Shown here: in pieces, positions 1-11,557 of the stretch
How the letters are laid out: every line of letters starts with the position of its first letter
Position numbering within the stretch: the stretch's first letter is position 1
Assembly: GCA_036874045.1 (NCBI GenBank)
Contig: JAZBRI010000011.1
Location: 8,857,501 to 8,921,500 of the forward strand
Source: Cymodocea nodosa
Lineage: Eukaryota > Streptophyta > Magnoliopsida > Alismatales > Cymodoceaceae
Length of the DNA stretch: 64,000 nt
Direction: 5' to 3'
Position numbers and translations under genes: made by a program
Notes under the pieces: generated by a model
Told to the model about the DNA's origin: nothing
The model's database searches: none
What the model saw: the letters and a program-made list of their open reading frames with translations, nothing else

Positions 1-1462
1 GCTTGTAGAGCCTACTTTTGTAGATTTAATTTCAGAAGATGAAGAGGAAGAACAGGCACAACTAATCAGAAAAAAGAAAGAAAAAGAAAAAGTGCCTGCA
101 TATGAGGAAATTAAATCTGAAGTACCAATTTTTACAGGGCCTATGGAGCAAATTTTTATTAATCTGCTATTTGATTCTAAGGAGGAGTAGGAGGAGCTAC
201 AGCAGCTGGAGCAAAGAAAAGAAGAAAATCAGGCTGAAATTAGTCTACAGCCTGTACAAGAAGAAATAGAAATTAGGGCAGAAACTGAATTGCTCGTGAC
301 TTCATCCCAATCTATTATAGAATCAGAAAGAACAGTAACAGAACAGATTGGTAGTCAGGAAGAAGAAGAAAGAGTAGAAAATGAAGAGAATGAAAGAAGC
401 CATTTGGACAAAAATAATTTCATAGATTCCATTGAAGAGCAAGAAACACTTCAGTAATATATGGAAAGAATTCAAGACAGAGTGGAGAGTTCTGCCGGCT
501 CACCACCACAAATAGAAACAGAAATTCAGGAATCTGTAGAAAATGTTCAAATGCAGCCTATGTTAGAGGAAGAGCAAGTACAAACCCCTCTAGAACAACA
601 AAGTCACCTTCTTGACCCGACTGAAACAATAATTTTGAATGAAGTACATTTTTGTAGTTAGGAAGCTTATACCAAATACCAAGAAATAAGGGGTTACGAT
701 ATTATTTACAGTAGACCAGTAAATTAGGATGGAATGCAAGAAATCAAAGATCTATTTGAATTCCAAGGTCTACTGCAATTCATTTCTCAAGAGAGAGGGC
801 ATGCAGTATATGAGAATTTAGTGCCCTGTTTTTATGCAAATTTAAGAGAAAGAGAAGAGGGATTAATTTCAAACGTGGAGGAAGCTGGTATACAGATAAC
901 ACCAGAGCTTCTCCACAACATTTTTGGATTGAAGAATGAAGGAATAAAAATTTTGGAAGATATAACTGCTGTCAAGTGGACTGAACAGGAAATCAAAGAT
1001 TGTTTAGTTATCAATCCTGGTGTACCTTTATTAAACAGATTGAAGCATTTAAGTGATAAGGCACACATGGTAGCTAACATTTTGAATAAAAATGTCTATC
1101 AACGACAGGGCCATGACATAGAATTAAGTCAATTTGTCAAATGGGCCACATATGCAGTTGTAAACAGGATTCAAATAGATTCGTCTGCAGTTTTTATCTC
1201 CAAGCTGAAAGTAGTAAAGAAAAAATTATTTTATGGAGATTTGATTCCATTGCTGATGGTGGACTGTATCGATTTCACTAAATGGACATAAAAAAGGATC
1301 AGATCAAGAACCATTTCAGTGAAAGAATATAGACATTTTGTAGCTGCAGAGATAGCTATACCTTCTAGAGGCATTACAAGAGCTGTAGAAAGAATTAGTC
1401 AATTAAAACTTCAATTAGAAAAACTCCAGAAGGAAGTAGATGAACTTAGGAATAGAGATTAA
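1..1462 (+). pseudogene. Extra ORF with FYANL-type plant transposon domain, gypsy copy 1 (5'-truncated by window edge)
   Basis: A single reading frame, in phase with the ATG at 734, can be followed from the window edge to a TAA at 1460-1462. In-frame stops break it at 188-190, 455-457, 659-661, 725-727 and 1289-1291. The first part (to about 650) is Glu/Gln-rich and low in complexity. The part from 734 holds a compact domain with LVPCFYANL, then ITPELLHNIFGLKNEG, then YQRQGHD. This resembles the plant-specific domain often annotated as putative plant transposon protein, found in extra ORFs of plant retrotransposons. The last 25 residues (ERISQLKLQLEKLQKEVDEL) form a coiled coil. The same layout recurs at 50773-53000, so this is a family component and not a host gene. 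Molecular function is unknown. Confidence 0.75.
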
Positions 1463-1974
1463 ATTGTATTGTTCGTCTACTTGTGTAAAATTGTATGATG
1501 TACTTGTAATGTAATTGATTCATATTAATGAATATAATTTATGAGATGTACTTTTCATGCGTGTTTTGAATATGAAATGAATGGAATTTATTGAATATTA
1601 TATAATTTGTGGAACTTTATGAATGAATATATAACAGATTTATAATTTGCTGAATGACAGGATAAATGCTTAAAAATTTTTACATATTGCAAGGTAAAAT
1701 GTAAATTCTTCATAACATAAATGACCTGCAAGTTAAATCTTTATATAATGTTCAGATTTAAATGAATTTTGATTAGAATGATGCATTAATGACATAGATT
1801 TAACTTTATTTCAGTTAGCAGAATGAAAAAAAAAGCAGAGAGAAATTTATGAGAGTAAACTTAGAAGTTGCTAAGTGTTAACTCAACGAAGTAAGTCCAT
1901 TGAGTTAACCGTAACTCCACGAGGTCAGTAATATAATATAAGGTCACTCCGTTGATAGTTAAACTTTCGGATAG
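1463..1974 (+). other. Noncoding 3' region of gypsy copy 1
   Basis: AT-rich and without a credible ORF. It is colinear with 53001-53520 downstream of the second copy of the extra ORF, including the stretch with ACTCAACGAAG and GTCCATTGAGTTA around 1880-1900. The colinearity breaks near 1955-1975, where the sequence passes directly into the interior of an LTR. A deletion or recombination has therefore removed everything between the extra ORF trailer and the middle of the LTR. Confidence 0.65.
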
Positions 1975-3869
1975 TTAACGTGAAATTCTTAAGTATCTAA
2001 ATTTTCTGATATTTTGGACAGTTATGTTTAATAGACCGAACATGTTGGATAGTTATGTTTTAATTGCAGAACAGTTATGTTTTGAAAGAATATTTTATTA
2101 TTTCCTGAAGTACACGTGTCAAAATCATAATGCATGACTTAAGTGAACTTTCGGTGAGTTATCTCTAACTATCCAAAATTGCAACTAGGCATCGGACAGT
2201 TATATGTGTAACCCTCCGAAATCTCTTTTTATTTATAAAATAGCTATGGACACGTGTCATGTTCTAGTAAAGTGACTTAAGTAGATTTTTGGTGAGTTAG
2301 CTGTAACTATTCGAAATGCATTTGAGCATCAGATAGTTAGACCTGTAACTCTCAAAAATGGGTATTTTATTATTAAACTACTGCTAACACGTGTCTAGAT
2401 TTGGTAAATTTACTTAAGTTATATATCGGTGAGTTAGCTGTAACTATCCGAAATGCATCTGAACATCGGATAGTTAAGTTTGTAAGTATCTGAAATGCAC
2501 CTAAGCATCGGATAGTTAAATTTATGCACGTGTTTTATAGTTAAATCAACGAAGAAAGTCCGTTGAGTTATCTGTAACTCCATGGACTATTTATTTTTTA
2601 ATATGCCACTGTAGCGGTTGTAGAAACAGGATAGTTGGAAGAAAAACCATGATTGCATGTATTGCGCAGGGAGAAGAAATCATCACTGTTGATATGAATG
2701 AAGGAAATCCAACCGATCATTCAAGCAGAAGTAGTTACTACTGAAGAAATATAAAAGAAAAGAAGAAAAAGAAGTGCGTGTGTGATCGATGGACGACCAG
2801 TGTATACAAAAGAGGAGCACCGAGCTTTCTGCAAACAGTATCGGTAATTCTCTAAAGTACCACACCAACCATCGTTACCACCACCATAATCACCAACCAT
2901 CGGAGGTCTGTGAGAATACTTTCTTGATGTCGAGTCGATTCCGAGCCAAACACAATGCCTGACAACCATTGTGAGGAGTGATCGCGTCGCGGGAAGAGAA
3001 GCCATTTTCATCAAGCGCCGACTCATATTTCAGGAGATCGTAAAGCTTTTAGCCTTGGCTTCGGGTTGATGTCTGTATGTTGAAGAGAAGACTATCTTGC
3101 AATTCTGGACTCGCAATTCTATAGGGAGAGGAGACAGAATTGTAAGTGGTTTAATTTTCAGTGGTATAATCGCGTTACAAGTAGTGTCGGAAGTATTTAC
3201 TGTCGAGTGAGATTACTTTACATTTCACATTTCGCCCATTTCCATGTTCATATTAAAACAAAAATACCAAAAACAATTTATCTATGTTTGTATGTTGTAG
3301 TTGAGTGTTGTATCGTGATTAATGTTATCTTTGTTAGTGTTGTGATTGTTTTATGTTTGTTTTAGTTTTACAGTTTACTGAAATTGGTTCGTTCAAAAGA
3401 CTTAAAGATTTTAATGGTTACTGTTTGAATTATCTGAATGTTAGTATTGCTTAATGATAAATTCAGTGTTTACTAACATTAAAGAGCTTAATTGATGTTA
3501 TTTACAATCTGTGGAATCGCCCAATGGTTGGCCGAATTCCTTTGTAAATATCAGTATTAAAAAGAAAAGACAGGCTCGTGGAGTTAGCTATAATTCAACG
3601 AACTTTATCCGTTGAGTTAACTGTAATTCAATGGAGAGCTTATTGAATATATAAATTTAATTGTTAACAAATGAACAATTCTAAAATTCTTCAGCAATTC
3701 CTTGTGGGATCGACCTGTACTTGCACACTGATACAATAGACACTGTGCACTTGCAATTGAAGTACAAATTGGAATTAATATCTAAATTGTATTAAAGGTT
3801 GTTTGTTTACTTCTTAAAGAAAAAGAATAGGTATAAAGATAAATTAACTAAGTAAAAACAGAAGTAACA
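1975..3869 (+). repeat. Gypsy family A LTR, 5'-truncated
   Basis: Colinear with 58640-60571 and with the first part of 45240-46180. The first roughly 200 bp of the LTR, beginning TGTTTAGAATG, are missing. It contains a dense run of short inverted motifs (TCGGTGAGTTA, TAACTATCCGAA, CGGATAGTTA) and CACGTG boxes between about 1980 and 2600, and a conserved transcribed section around 2860-3060. It ends in TAACA at 3869, just before a degenerate primer-binding site. Two antisense ORFs in its middle are not credible genes. Confidence 0.75.
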
Positions 3870-3883
3870 AATCTAAGTTTTTC

Positions 3884-3900
3884 TGGTACGTCGTTGGAGA
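3884..3900 (+). other. Degenerate primer-binding site of gypsy copy
   Basis: TGGTACGTCGTTGGAGA lies 14 bp after the LTR end and resembles the TGGCGCCGTTG type of site (tRNA-Asp-like) used by Athila/Tat gypsy elements. The related site at 60586-60602 reads TGGTGCGTTGTTGGAGA. The downstream text (tttggtgtagtg) also matches the usual leader of such elements. Confidence 0.6.
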
Positions 3901-3945
3901 TCTAATCAGATACTTTGGTGTAGTGTTGGGAAAACACAAACAGTA

Positions 3946-4662
3946 TGCAAGGATTGTTGACTTGATAAAAGACTCTTTAAATCTGGCAACCTAAGGTCTT
4001 CACAAAACCTACGATTACTAATTGAAAGCTCGTTACATGAGTACATTAGAAAGCTCTTATATGATTTAAGCTTTTCAAACTAACTTTTAAAGTAAAAATA
4101 TGCATATACTGTTTTGAAATGATGAAAGTATTTCATTACAAGTATAGATATCTTTGAATCGAGTATGGATTTTATTTTTATGACTACTGATGTTTGAATC
4201 TAGATTAGACTTTTGAAGTTGTTTATTTTGGATACACTTCATTATTCTTCTTGTTTTAATCATATTAAGTTTAAAGTTGTGTCTTGATTCATATGCAATT
4301 GAAATTTATTCTCGAAATCATACTAGATAAATTCAAGATAACAAATGTTTTTGCGAAAATTTGACAATATAGTAAAGTTATTATCTATCTTATATAAGTA
4401 TATTTTATATGGTGTTGATTATTTCTAAAGTATACTTGAAAGGAGAGGTAGAACAATGTTAAAACAAATTGACAATTCTAAAAGAATATGCATACATGTT
4501 AATCTAAGTTTAGTCTCTTGATAATCCAAGATGAATAGATATTTTCAAAAAGGATGCAAATTTATAAAGAAAAGAAATAGTCCTAGCACTTCATAAAGAC
4601 CATTTCTTTTTAGATCATACTAGGTTTGCTAAGGGATTAGCAAAATGTAGGTATGGGGGAAG
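3946..4662 (+). other. Collapsed interior: gypsy 3' trailer with polypurine tract
   Basis: After about 75 bp of leader, the sequence jumps to material matching 57780-58443, the trailer of the long gypsy copy (for example GGATTGTTGACTTG and CTGGCAACCTAAG). It ends in the polypurine tract GGTATGGGGGAAG (4650-4662), directly before the next LTR. All of gag-pol is missing, so this is an internally deleted element lying between two LTRs. Confidence 0.7.
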
Positions 4663-7322
4663 TGTTGAGAACGAAAAAGTCCATAATATTAATGGTTAAT
4701 GAATGGTTAATTGCTTAGTATTTATCTTATCATATAAGAATTAAACCATTATATCACAATTATACGATTACATGCCTTAATTAAAGAATATGCATAATTT
4801 CAAGTAATTAGTGGTTAATTAAGTATCATTTATGAATGAATTAAGTACATCAATTAATACAGAAAAAGCTTACTGATATAAATACTTGTCTGTATTGGAT
4901 CTGAAATTATACTAAGTTAATAACTAGTTGTTTCGTTGCATTAATTTCTCATTTAACTAAACGTTAAGTTAACGTGTGTTTTTATTGAAAAGCATGATAT
5001 GTGTTAAAGTTATATTTTCTGTATCATGAATAGTGCATGTTTAGACAACTCGTTAAGTTAGAGTTTTGTTCGTATAGAGATCACGTGAGAACTCATTAAG
5101 TTAGAGGCTTAAAGGTTAAAATAGGTCACGTGAGAACTCGTTAAGTTAGTGAGTAAAAGAAGAGACGAACTCGTTAAGTTAGTGTTGTATACATGGTGAA
5201 TTTATAAGTTACGAATGTTATATTGTATCATGTGAAGTGCACATGTTTAACTCGTTAAGTTAACATAACTAAACGCGTTGAGTTGCTATATTGAATACTA
5301 AGGCAACGCGTTAGGTTAGCATTATAAACTTAAGTTGTTATTTTTGCACGTGGTAAAATTCTTAATATAAAAATATTTATTTATTACTGGTTCGTTGAGT
5401 TAGCATAACACAACGGAAATGGTTCGTTGAGTTATCGTAACACAATGGAGATAGTTCGTTGAGTTAGTGTAACACCAAGGAGATAGTTCGTTGAGTTAGC
5501 TACAGTACTTGTTACGTGAGTTGGCACATGAGGAACTCATTAAGTTAGAAACGTTAAGTTATATATATATACTTGTGTTACTCGTTTAGTTAACATTAAA
5601 GTAACGACTTCTTATTATACTTGATGAAAAATTTTGGAAGAGAAAGTTTATTTTGCAGGAAATTTTTCAAAGATCTAGGATTGATAATTAAAGAAAATTC
5701 GAAATGTAAACGTAGGTCAGAACGTGTGTATTTCAATGAAGGAAAAAGAAAAGACATGAAGAAGTGGAAGACTAATAGTGATTAAACATGGAGGATATGC
5801 ATGAAATGAAAATATAGTATAAAAGGCATAGAATTCTCGTTGATCAGTTATCCCTGCATACCAAAAGAAAAATCTTTCAGGGATCAAAAACACCTCTTCG
5901 AGAAAAAGCTCTCAGGGGGAAGAAAATTCAGTGAAGTAGAAAAAGGTAAGATATATGTCACTGAAGATTTAAAGTATTAGAGAAAGCAAATTCAGTGAAG
6001 TAGAGAAAGACAAAATATTCGTCACTGAAGAATTGCTGAAGAAGAAAGAGAAGAAGAAGAAGAAAGATCTCAAATAGGGAGAAATGTTTTAAATTCCGCA
6101 AATTATTTTTCTCTGTTTGTAGTTATGAAATTGTATAGATGAAACATGGTATCGATATATAATTGCATCTACAATTTTTGAGGAGAATTGAATTGTATAT
6201 TGTAATTGAAACCTTGAATAAAAATGATTTTATGAAAACAGTGTCTCGACTTGTTTTTGAGTTTTAAAGTTTCAATTATATTCGAAAATATTGAAAAACA
6301 CAATTCACCCCCCTCTTGTGTAGCCATACAATCCTACAGCTCCCACCAACACTATCATCTACCATCCATCGGAGGTCTGTGAGGATACTTTCCAGATGTT
6401 GGGTTGATTCCGAGTCAAACATAGTAATTGACAACCATTGTGAGGAGTAATTATGTCAAGGGAAGGAAAGACATTTTCACCAAGCACCGAATTATCTCTT
6501 AGGAGACAATATAACTTTTAGCCTTAGTTTCGGGTTGATGCCACTATGCTGAAGAGGAAATCAACTTACAAAAGTCTAGGCTCGCAATCTAGTAGGGAGA
6601 CGAGTACTTGATGGTAAGTGGTTAAGTTTTCAGTGGTGTAATCACATTACATGTAGTGACGGAAGTTTTCTTATTGTTGATAGAGAATTTTATCTTTCAT
6701 CACTCGCTCATCTAAAAGAATGAAACAAAACAAAAACAAAACTTATTATCTGTGTTTTATGCTTATTAAATCTATATTGTATCATTTGTGTTTGTATTGT
6801 AAGTACTGTTTAATGTTTTATTTTATTAAATTTCAATTATAGAAAATTGTATTGTAGTATAAATCTCTAAAATCTTGATTTAAAAAAATCTACTATTTGG
6901 ATTTATTGAATGTTAGAATCGATCAATGATAAATGTAAGATGAATTAGCATTCAAGAGCTTAATTGATGTTATTTGTAATATATAGAATCACCCAATGGA
7001 TGATCATATTCTTCTGTAAACTACAATTTTAATTATAAGTTACCTAAGAGCTCGTTGAGTTAAACATAACTCCATGAGGTAAGTCCGTTGAGTTAACTAT
7101 ATGAAGTGAGCATATTGTGAATATGCATTATATCCTAACTATGAAAAATTATAGAATAAAGTGATTTTGATAGTTTCCTATGGGTTCGACCTGTACTTGC
7201 ACACTTATACAATAGACATTATGCACTTGCAGTTAATTTAACGAATTAGATTTACTATCTTATTTGTGAAAATTGTTTGTTTACTTATAAAGGAAAAATA
7301 TATATATATATTTAAGTAAACA
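4663..7322 (+). repeat. Gypsy LTR, diverged subfamily B, with an LTR inserted
   Basis: It starts TGTTGAGAACG right after a polypurine tract and probably ends TTTAAGTAAACA at 7322. The first 220 bp match the LTR fragment at 28084 better than the family A LTRs. The segment from about 6350 onwards matches the family A LTR (GGAGGTCTGTGAGGATACTTTCC and the cysteine-free leader region) and its last part carries the GTGGG/TATGGGTTCGACCTGTACTTGC block typical of these LTR ends. The stretch in between belongs to another LTR that ends at 6338. Confidence 0.65.
4890..6338 (+). mobile_element. Copia-type LTR inserted in the gypsy LTR (left end unresolved)
   Basis: The right end reads AATTCACCCCCCTCTTG then ATCCTACA (6338), the sense 3' terminus shared by all copia LTRs in this window. 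A TATA box (TATAAAAGG, about 5818-5826) and AATAAA-like signals near 6220 fit an LTR promoter and terminator. An array of AACTCGTTAAGTTAG and GTTCGTTGAGTTA motifs fills 5040-5560. I could not find the left terminus or a matching target duplication; the stated start is only the latest point where gypsy LTR similarity is visible. Confidence 0.45.
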
Positions 7323-7343
7323 AGATCAAAAACATTTACTAAT

Positions 7344-7348
7344 AGAAT
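7344..7348. other. Target site duplication AGAAT (left)
   Basis: AGAAT lies immediately left of the LTR start TGTAGGATCG and is repeated at 27861-27865, right after the other LTR end (CCTAACA). The match shows that 7349-27860 went in as one element and later received insertions. Confidence 0.85.
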
Positions 7349-8681
7349 TGTAGGATCGTTGTATCACAAGAGGGGGGGTGAATTATGTCTTTAATAATTA
7401 AAATTACCAAAGGATAAAACAAGAGCATAAAACACTCATAGATAAAATTCTAATCTTTTATAACTTTAAAGAAAGAATTTACAATATCTTTTCAACTCAA
7501 TTCCCTTCTTGACAGTTTTGATATAGTAATGTTCAATATGCAATTCAAATAGAAAATGAAGTCCTTATTCAAAACTAATTTCGAATTGTATAAAACCTGA
7601 TCTTTATGCACGTAGCTCATTTCCTTCTTTTTGCTCAGCTTCTGTATCTCTTCTTCTCCAATTGTCAAATTTTCAGACTTTTTGAATTTGCAGCTCCTTT
7701 TCTGAAATTGTTTGGAATTTTAAACTTCTTCTAATGTTGAAAATTTTTTCTAGATATGAATATTCATACTTGATTTTTCAATTTGGGATCTAGATTGAAT
7801 ATTTAGACTTGGCTTTTTTTTTGAGATTGGGATCATCATTGTAATGTAGCTCATACTCTCTATTAGTAGTCAAACTCTGACTTCACATTCAGCATGTTCA
7901 TCTACTTAATCCACAATCCATAATCCACGTACTAATTTCAAATTCAAATTATCCATAATTTCCACTATCTTTTTGAATTTCCACTTTCTCCACTATCATT
8001 TTGAATTTCCACGATTTCCACTTGTAGATTCATCGAAACTTTATCTTCATGGAGATTTGTAGAATATCTTCTAAGTCTTCGTTTTAGTCGAACACTTATC
8101 CTTTATGTCCTATAAAAACTTGAATACTTATTTGTTACTCTTTGAGTTTTTTTTTTGCACCTACAAAACACATGACTGAACAAGGAAAACTTATCTGTTT
8201 GTTAGTCATTTTATAAAACTCGAATAGTTATCTATCTATGCATATAAAAACTCGAACAGTTATCTAACTCTTCGATTTTCATTACTGAACGCACATAGAA
8301 AACACGTAACAACTTAAAACATTAAAAACACACGTGTAGATAACTTAACTATATGAGTTTTTAATATAACTCTTCAACTAAATCGAAACGTTAACTATCC
8401 AAATGTTTAACTGTCTGAAATTCTAACTATCCGAAAGTTTAACTATCTAAAAGTTAACTATTCGAAATTTTAAATGAAACTTTCTGATAACTTTAACTAT
8501 CCGAAAACTTTAAGTATCTGAAAGTTAACTATCTAAAATTTTAAATGAAACTTTCTGATAACTTTAACTATCCGATAATTTGTCAACAATTAATTACGTG
8601 ACTATTATACTTAGAAAATATTATTTAGACTTATTTATAAACTTTAATAAAGCATTTATCCTCAAAACAAAATTCCTAACA
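7349..8681 (-). repeat. 3' LTR of the large copia element
   Basis: It runs from TGTAGGATCG to TTCCTAACA (1333 bp) and is a close match to 26520-27860 and to the solo LTR 61402-62589. From 8220 to 8580 it carries many copies of TAACTATCCGAAA, CTCGAATAGTTA and similar half-motifs. The left terminus contains a run of seven G followed by TGAATT, which on the sense strand is the LTR 3' end. Confidence 0.85.
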
Positions 8682-8745
8682 ATCTCCCCTTTTTTGATGA
8701 TGTCAAAACCTAATAAGTCAAATAATCTATCTTCTCCCTCCTTTT
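8682..8745 (-). other. Polypurine tracts upstream of the copia 3' LTR
   Basis: On the minus strand the tract AAAAAAGGGGAGATTG abuts the LTR (8683-8697), and a second purine run (CCAAAAGGAGGGAG) lies at about 8728-8742. Multiple polypurine tracts before the 3' LTR are an established trait of sireviruses. Confidence 0.6.
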
Positions 8746-9020
8746 GGCATTATAAAAAAGTAAATAAAATGTAAGGAAGAAAAACTTGCTAAGTATATAT
8801 CATTCAAAAAGATATTTTTAAACATGCATAACTTTCGTGGATAAGAATAAACTGTTTAAAAACTGTTTTAAACATAAATTATCAAAAACAAGTATATGAT
8901 CATTAAATGTAGTAAACAGTTTACATAATGCAATTGCTTTACATAAGTAATTTTTGATAACAAATTACAATAAATAAATCATGCAATACATAATTTGTAT
9001 AATCACAAGCCTCTTTGTCT

Positions 9021-11557
9021 TCAAAAAATATTGATTAGAGTATCTGAAATTTGCCTTGCAATTTTTGTACTTACTCTATTGACCTGATCAATTATTGCTT
9101 GATCTAAATTAGTTTGTGATGGTTGCTATAAAAATTCTATATTTATGTCTGTATGTAAATCTGTATGTGTATCTATATGTATACCTATATTTGTATCTAT
9201 ATGTTACTCTTGTTCTGAAAACTATGTTGACTGTTGTTGTTGTGACTGAGTTTGCTGATCTTGTTGTTGTTGTTGTTGTTGTCGAATTACAGGTGCATCT
9301 GCTTCCTGGTATTGTTGTAGTTCCTTTGTAGAGAAAGATCTTGACTTTAATCTTTTCTATGGCCAATGTGTAATATCTGTTTGACTTGCCACAATCCTCA
9401 AAAGTGTATTACCATAAAATAATTTACTCTTCAAGTTTAAAATATGATAAACAAAAATATCATACCAGTTCACTTATATATGGTTAATTAATGCATATGT
9501 AGCATAAAGACAACATCTACCAACCTCTACATCATGACCAAATCTCTGAAAGAGTGAAGCATGCAGTATTTTTGCAATAAAATGTGCTTGGCCATTTAAA
9601 TCATTTAGTAATCTCATTTGATTATTGGCAGTCAGATCTTTGGCTAAACTTTTAATGTCTCATCCTAACCGATAAACCTGTTTTCTTTTTGATAATTTAA
9701 CTCCTTCATTTTTCAGACCAAGTACTTGATAAAGTAATTCTAGAGTTAAATATATATCATATTCTTGTATATTTGAAATAGGAATACCTTCTTCCACTAT
9801 TAAGTTTAAGTAAAAACAACTTACAAGTTCTAGTATAACAAGATGGCCTAGTTGTTGTGGAAGTAGAGTCAACAAGCCTTAAAATTCAAACATTTCTTGT
9901 ATATGTGCCATCCCTTCAAACTTAACTGGTCCTGAATATAAAACTGTAAAAGTTTTATATGTCTGAAATTTTTCATAATAGGAGTTATTTCTGAACCATA
10001 ACAATGTATTGTCGTCTAAATTCTATTTAGGATTAGGTATTTTCCTGTCATGATGTTCTAACCTGGGACTTGTTTCAATATTATCAACAACATCTATATT
10101 TTCAGACCTTTCAGAACTGGTGGAATTTCTATCAAAGGTAGTATAAATGTCTGAAATATCTGTTATTGTCATATCAATAATCTACTGAATTTCATTTGTT
10201 TAATTTTCTTGAAACATATCAGTATCAACAGTCTCTGTACTATTCTGTCTATCAGCAACATTTATTTCTATAATTGGTCTATACAACAACTATCTCTGTA
10301 TGAAAGAATGTTCTATATCTGTTTGTATAATAGAGTCATTCTGTATTTTTGAAATTTCTATAATTGAGACATTGGCAATGTTATATTCTATTTGTAACTA
10401 TGTAGTTTGTTGATTATATGCATTCATCAACAAATATACTGTATACTATAACAGACATAACCACATGTATAAAATGTAGTATAAGCAACTATACCAAAAA
10501 TCAAAAATCTCTATCCGAGATACAATAAGAGGAAGAATATCTGTGCATTCCTCTTTAGATGAAATATCTTCAAAATTCATAGACTCAATGTCTATGTCAT
10601 CAAAATTGATATCATTTGTATATATATCATCAAAATTTCCTACATGTTCTCTTTCCGTAAGAAAAGAATGTTGGCTTACAGCATGATGTGAAAAACTGTC
10701 CATTGTATTAAAAGAAACATTATGCACTAATGTGACACAATACCTAAGAGTGTATGCTTGTAATCCGATATTTGTCACATTTGTTGGGATTCTTGAAACA
10801 AAATCCTGTCCAGCTTGTGCAATGGAACATAGTTTTCCATTTTTCAACGATTCTTCTCTTTGCTACAATATACCTTGTACAACTACAGTTAGTCCAAAAT
10901 ATTCTAATGTCTTCTTCTTTTTCCGACTATATGTTTGTAGTGTTTCTAGTTGTTTAGGAGGTTTTAAAGTTTTCTTAATTTCTCCTATTAAAGGCACCTA
11001 TGGTCTTGATGGCCCTTCACCATGATGCTTAGGTTTCAATAATGGAATATAGAGTTTTAAGCTCTTAACCTTTGCCATTTTTAGTTGATAAACCTTTTGT
11101 CCTTCACTTTGAAGGCCCATTTTCCAAATGGTAGTTTTCTGTTCATCAATAAATGTTGAATGTCGTCTAAAATAGCTGGGGGAAAATAACGTTGGGAATA
11201 CAAAGATTCTAATTCCCTGTTGGCATTTTCTATCATTGGTCCCCATTTCTTTCCATAATAAGTAATAGATTGTATCGATTTTTCAAGTACTTGTCTAGAA
11301 CTTGTAACAACCTCAGGGTTAGGTTGTAAAGTTCGTTTCCATATTATTAGTTTAAACTGTGTTTTAGCATAATTTCGAATAGATTTCCAACATAAATTTT
11401 TCTCATCTTGAACAACTTTTCTAATTTCATGTAGTACTTCATTAGAAAAAGTATACCTTGAGTAAATGTCATTGATCTCATTTTCTATCTTCTAAAGTTC
11501 CATCTCTTTTTTCTGTACTTTTGTCATTCTACCACGTCCTCATCTACGTCTTGACAT
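9021..11557 (-). pseudogene. Extra ORF of the copia element, homologous to the gypsy extra ORF
   Basis: Reading the minus strand from ATG 11557 gives a decayed ORF. The start is basic (MSRRR), followed by a coiled-coil-like KIENEINDIYS, then acidic repeats near 10600, and then a domain from about 9990 to 9360. That domain aligns throughout with the gypsy extra ORF: LVSCFYLNL versus LVPCFYANL, LTLELLYQVLGLKNEG versus ITPELLHNIFGLKNEG, and FQRFGHDVEV versus YQRQGHDIEL. The tail holds a run of seven glutamines (about 9262-9282) and an I/D/T-rich repeat (9120-9210), ending at TGA 9021-9023. Stops include TAG at 11492-11494 and TAG at 9357-9359, both matched by stops in the gypsy ORF. It occupies the place of the env-like ORF of sireviruses. 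Function unknown; no signal peptide or clear membrane span was seen. Confidence 0.75.

Noticed and set aside
2721..3026. Minus-strand ORFs in the gypsy LTR, recurring at 59380-59686
   Set aside because: They recur only because the LTR is repeated. Substitutions show no codon pattern and the frame differs between copies.
5040..5600. Regular short motif array considered as a CRISPR array
   Set aside because: Repeats are 9-15 bp, variable in spacing and sequence, lie in a plant LTR, and no cas genes are present.
9116..9331. Plus-strand ORF rich in Y, L and V
   Set aside because: It is the antisense reading of the Gln and I/D/T repeat tail of the copia extra ORF.
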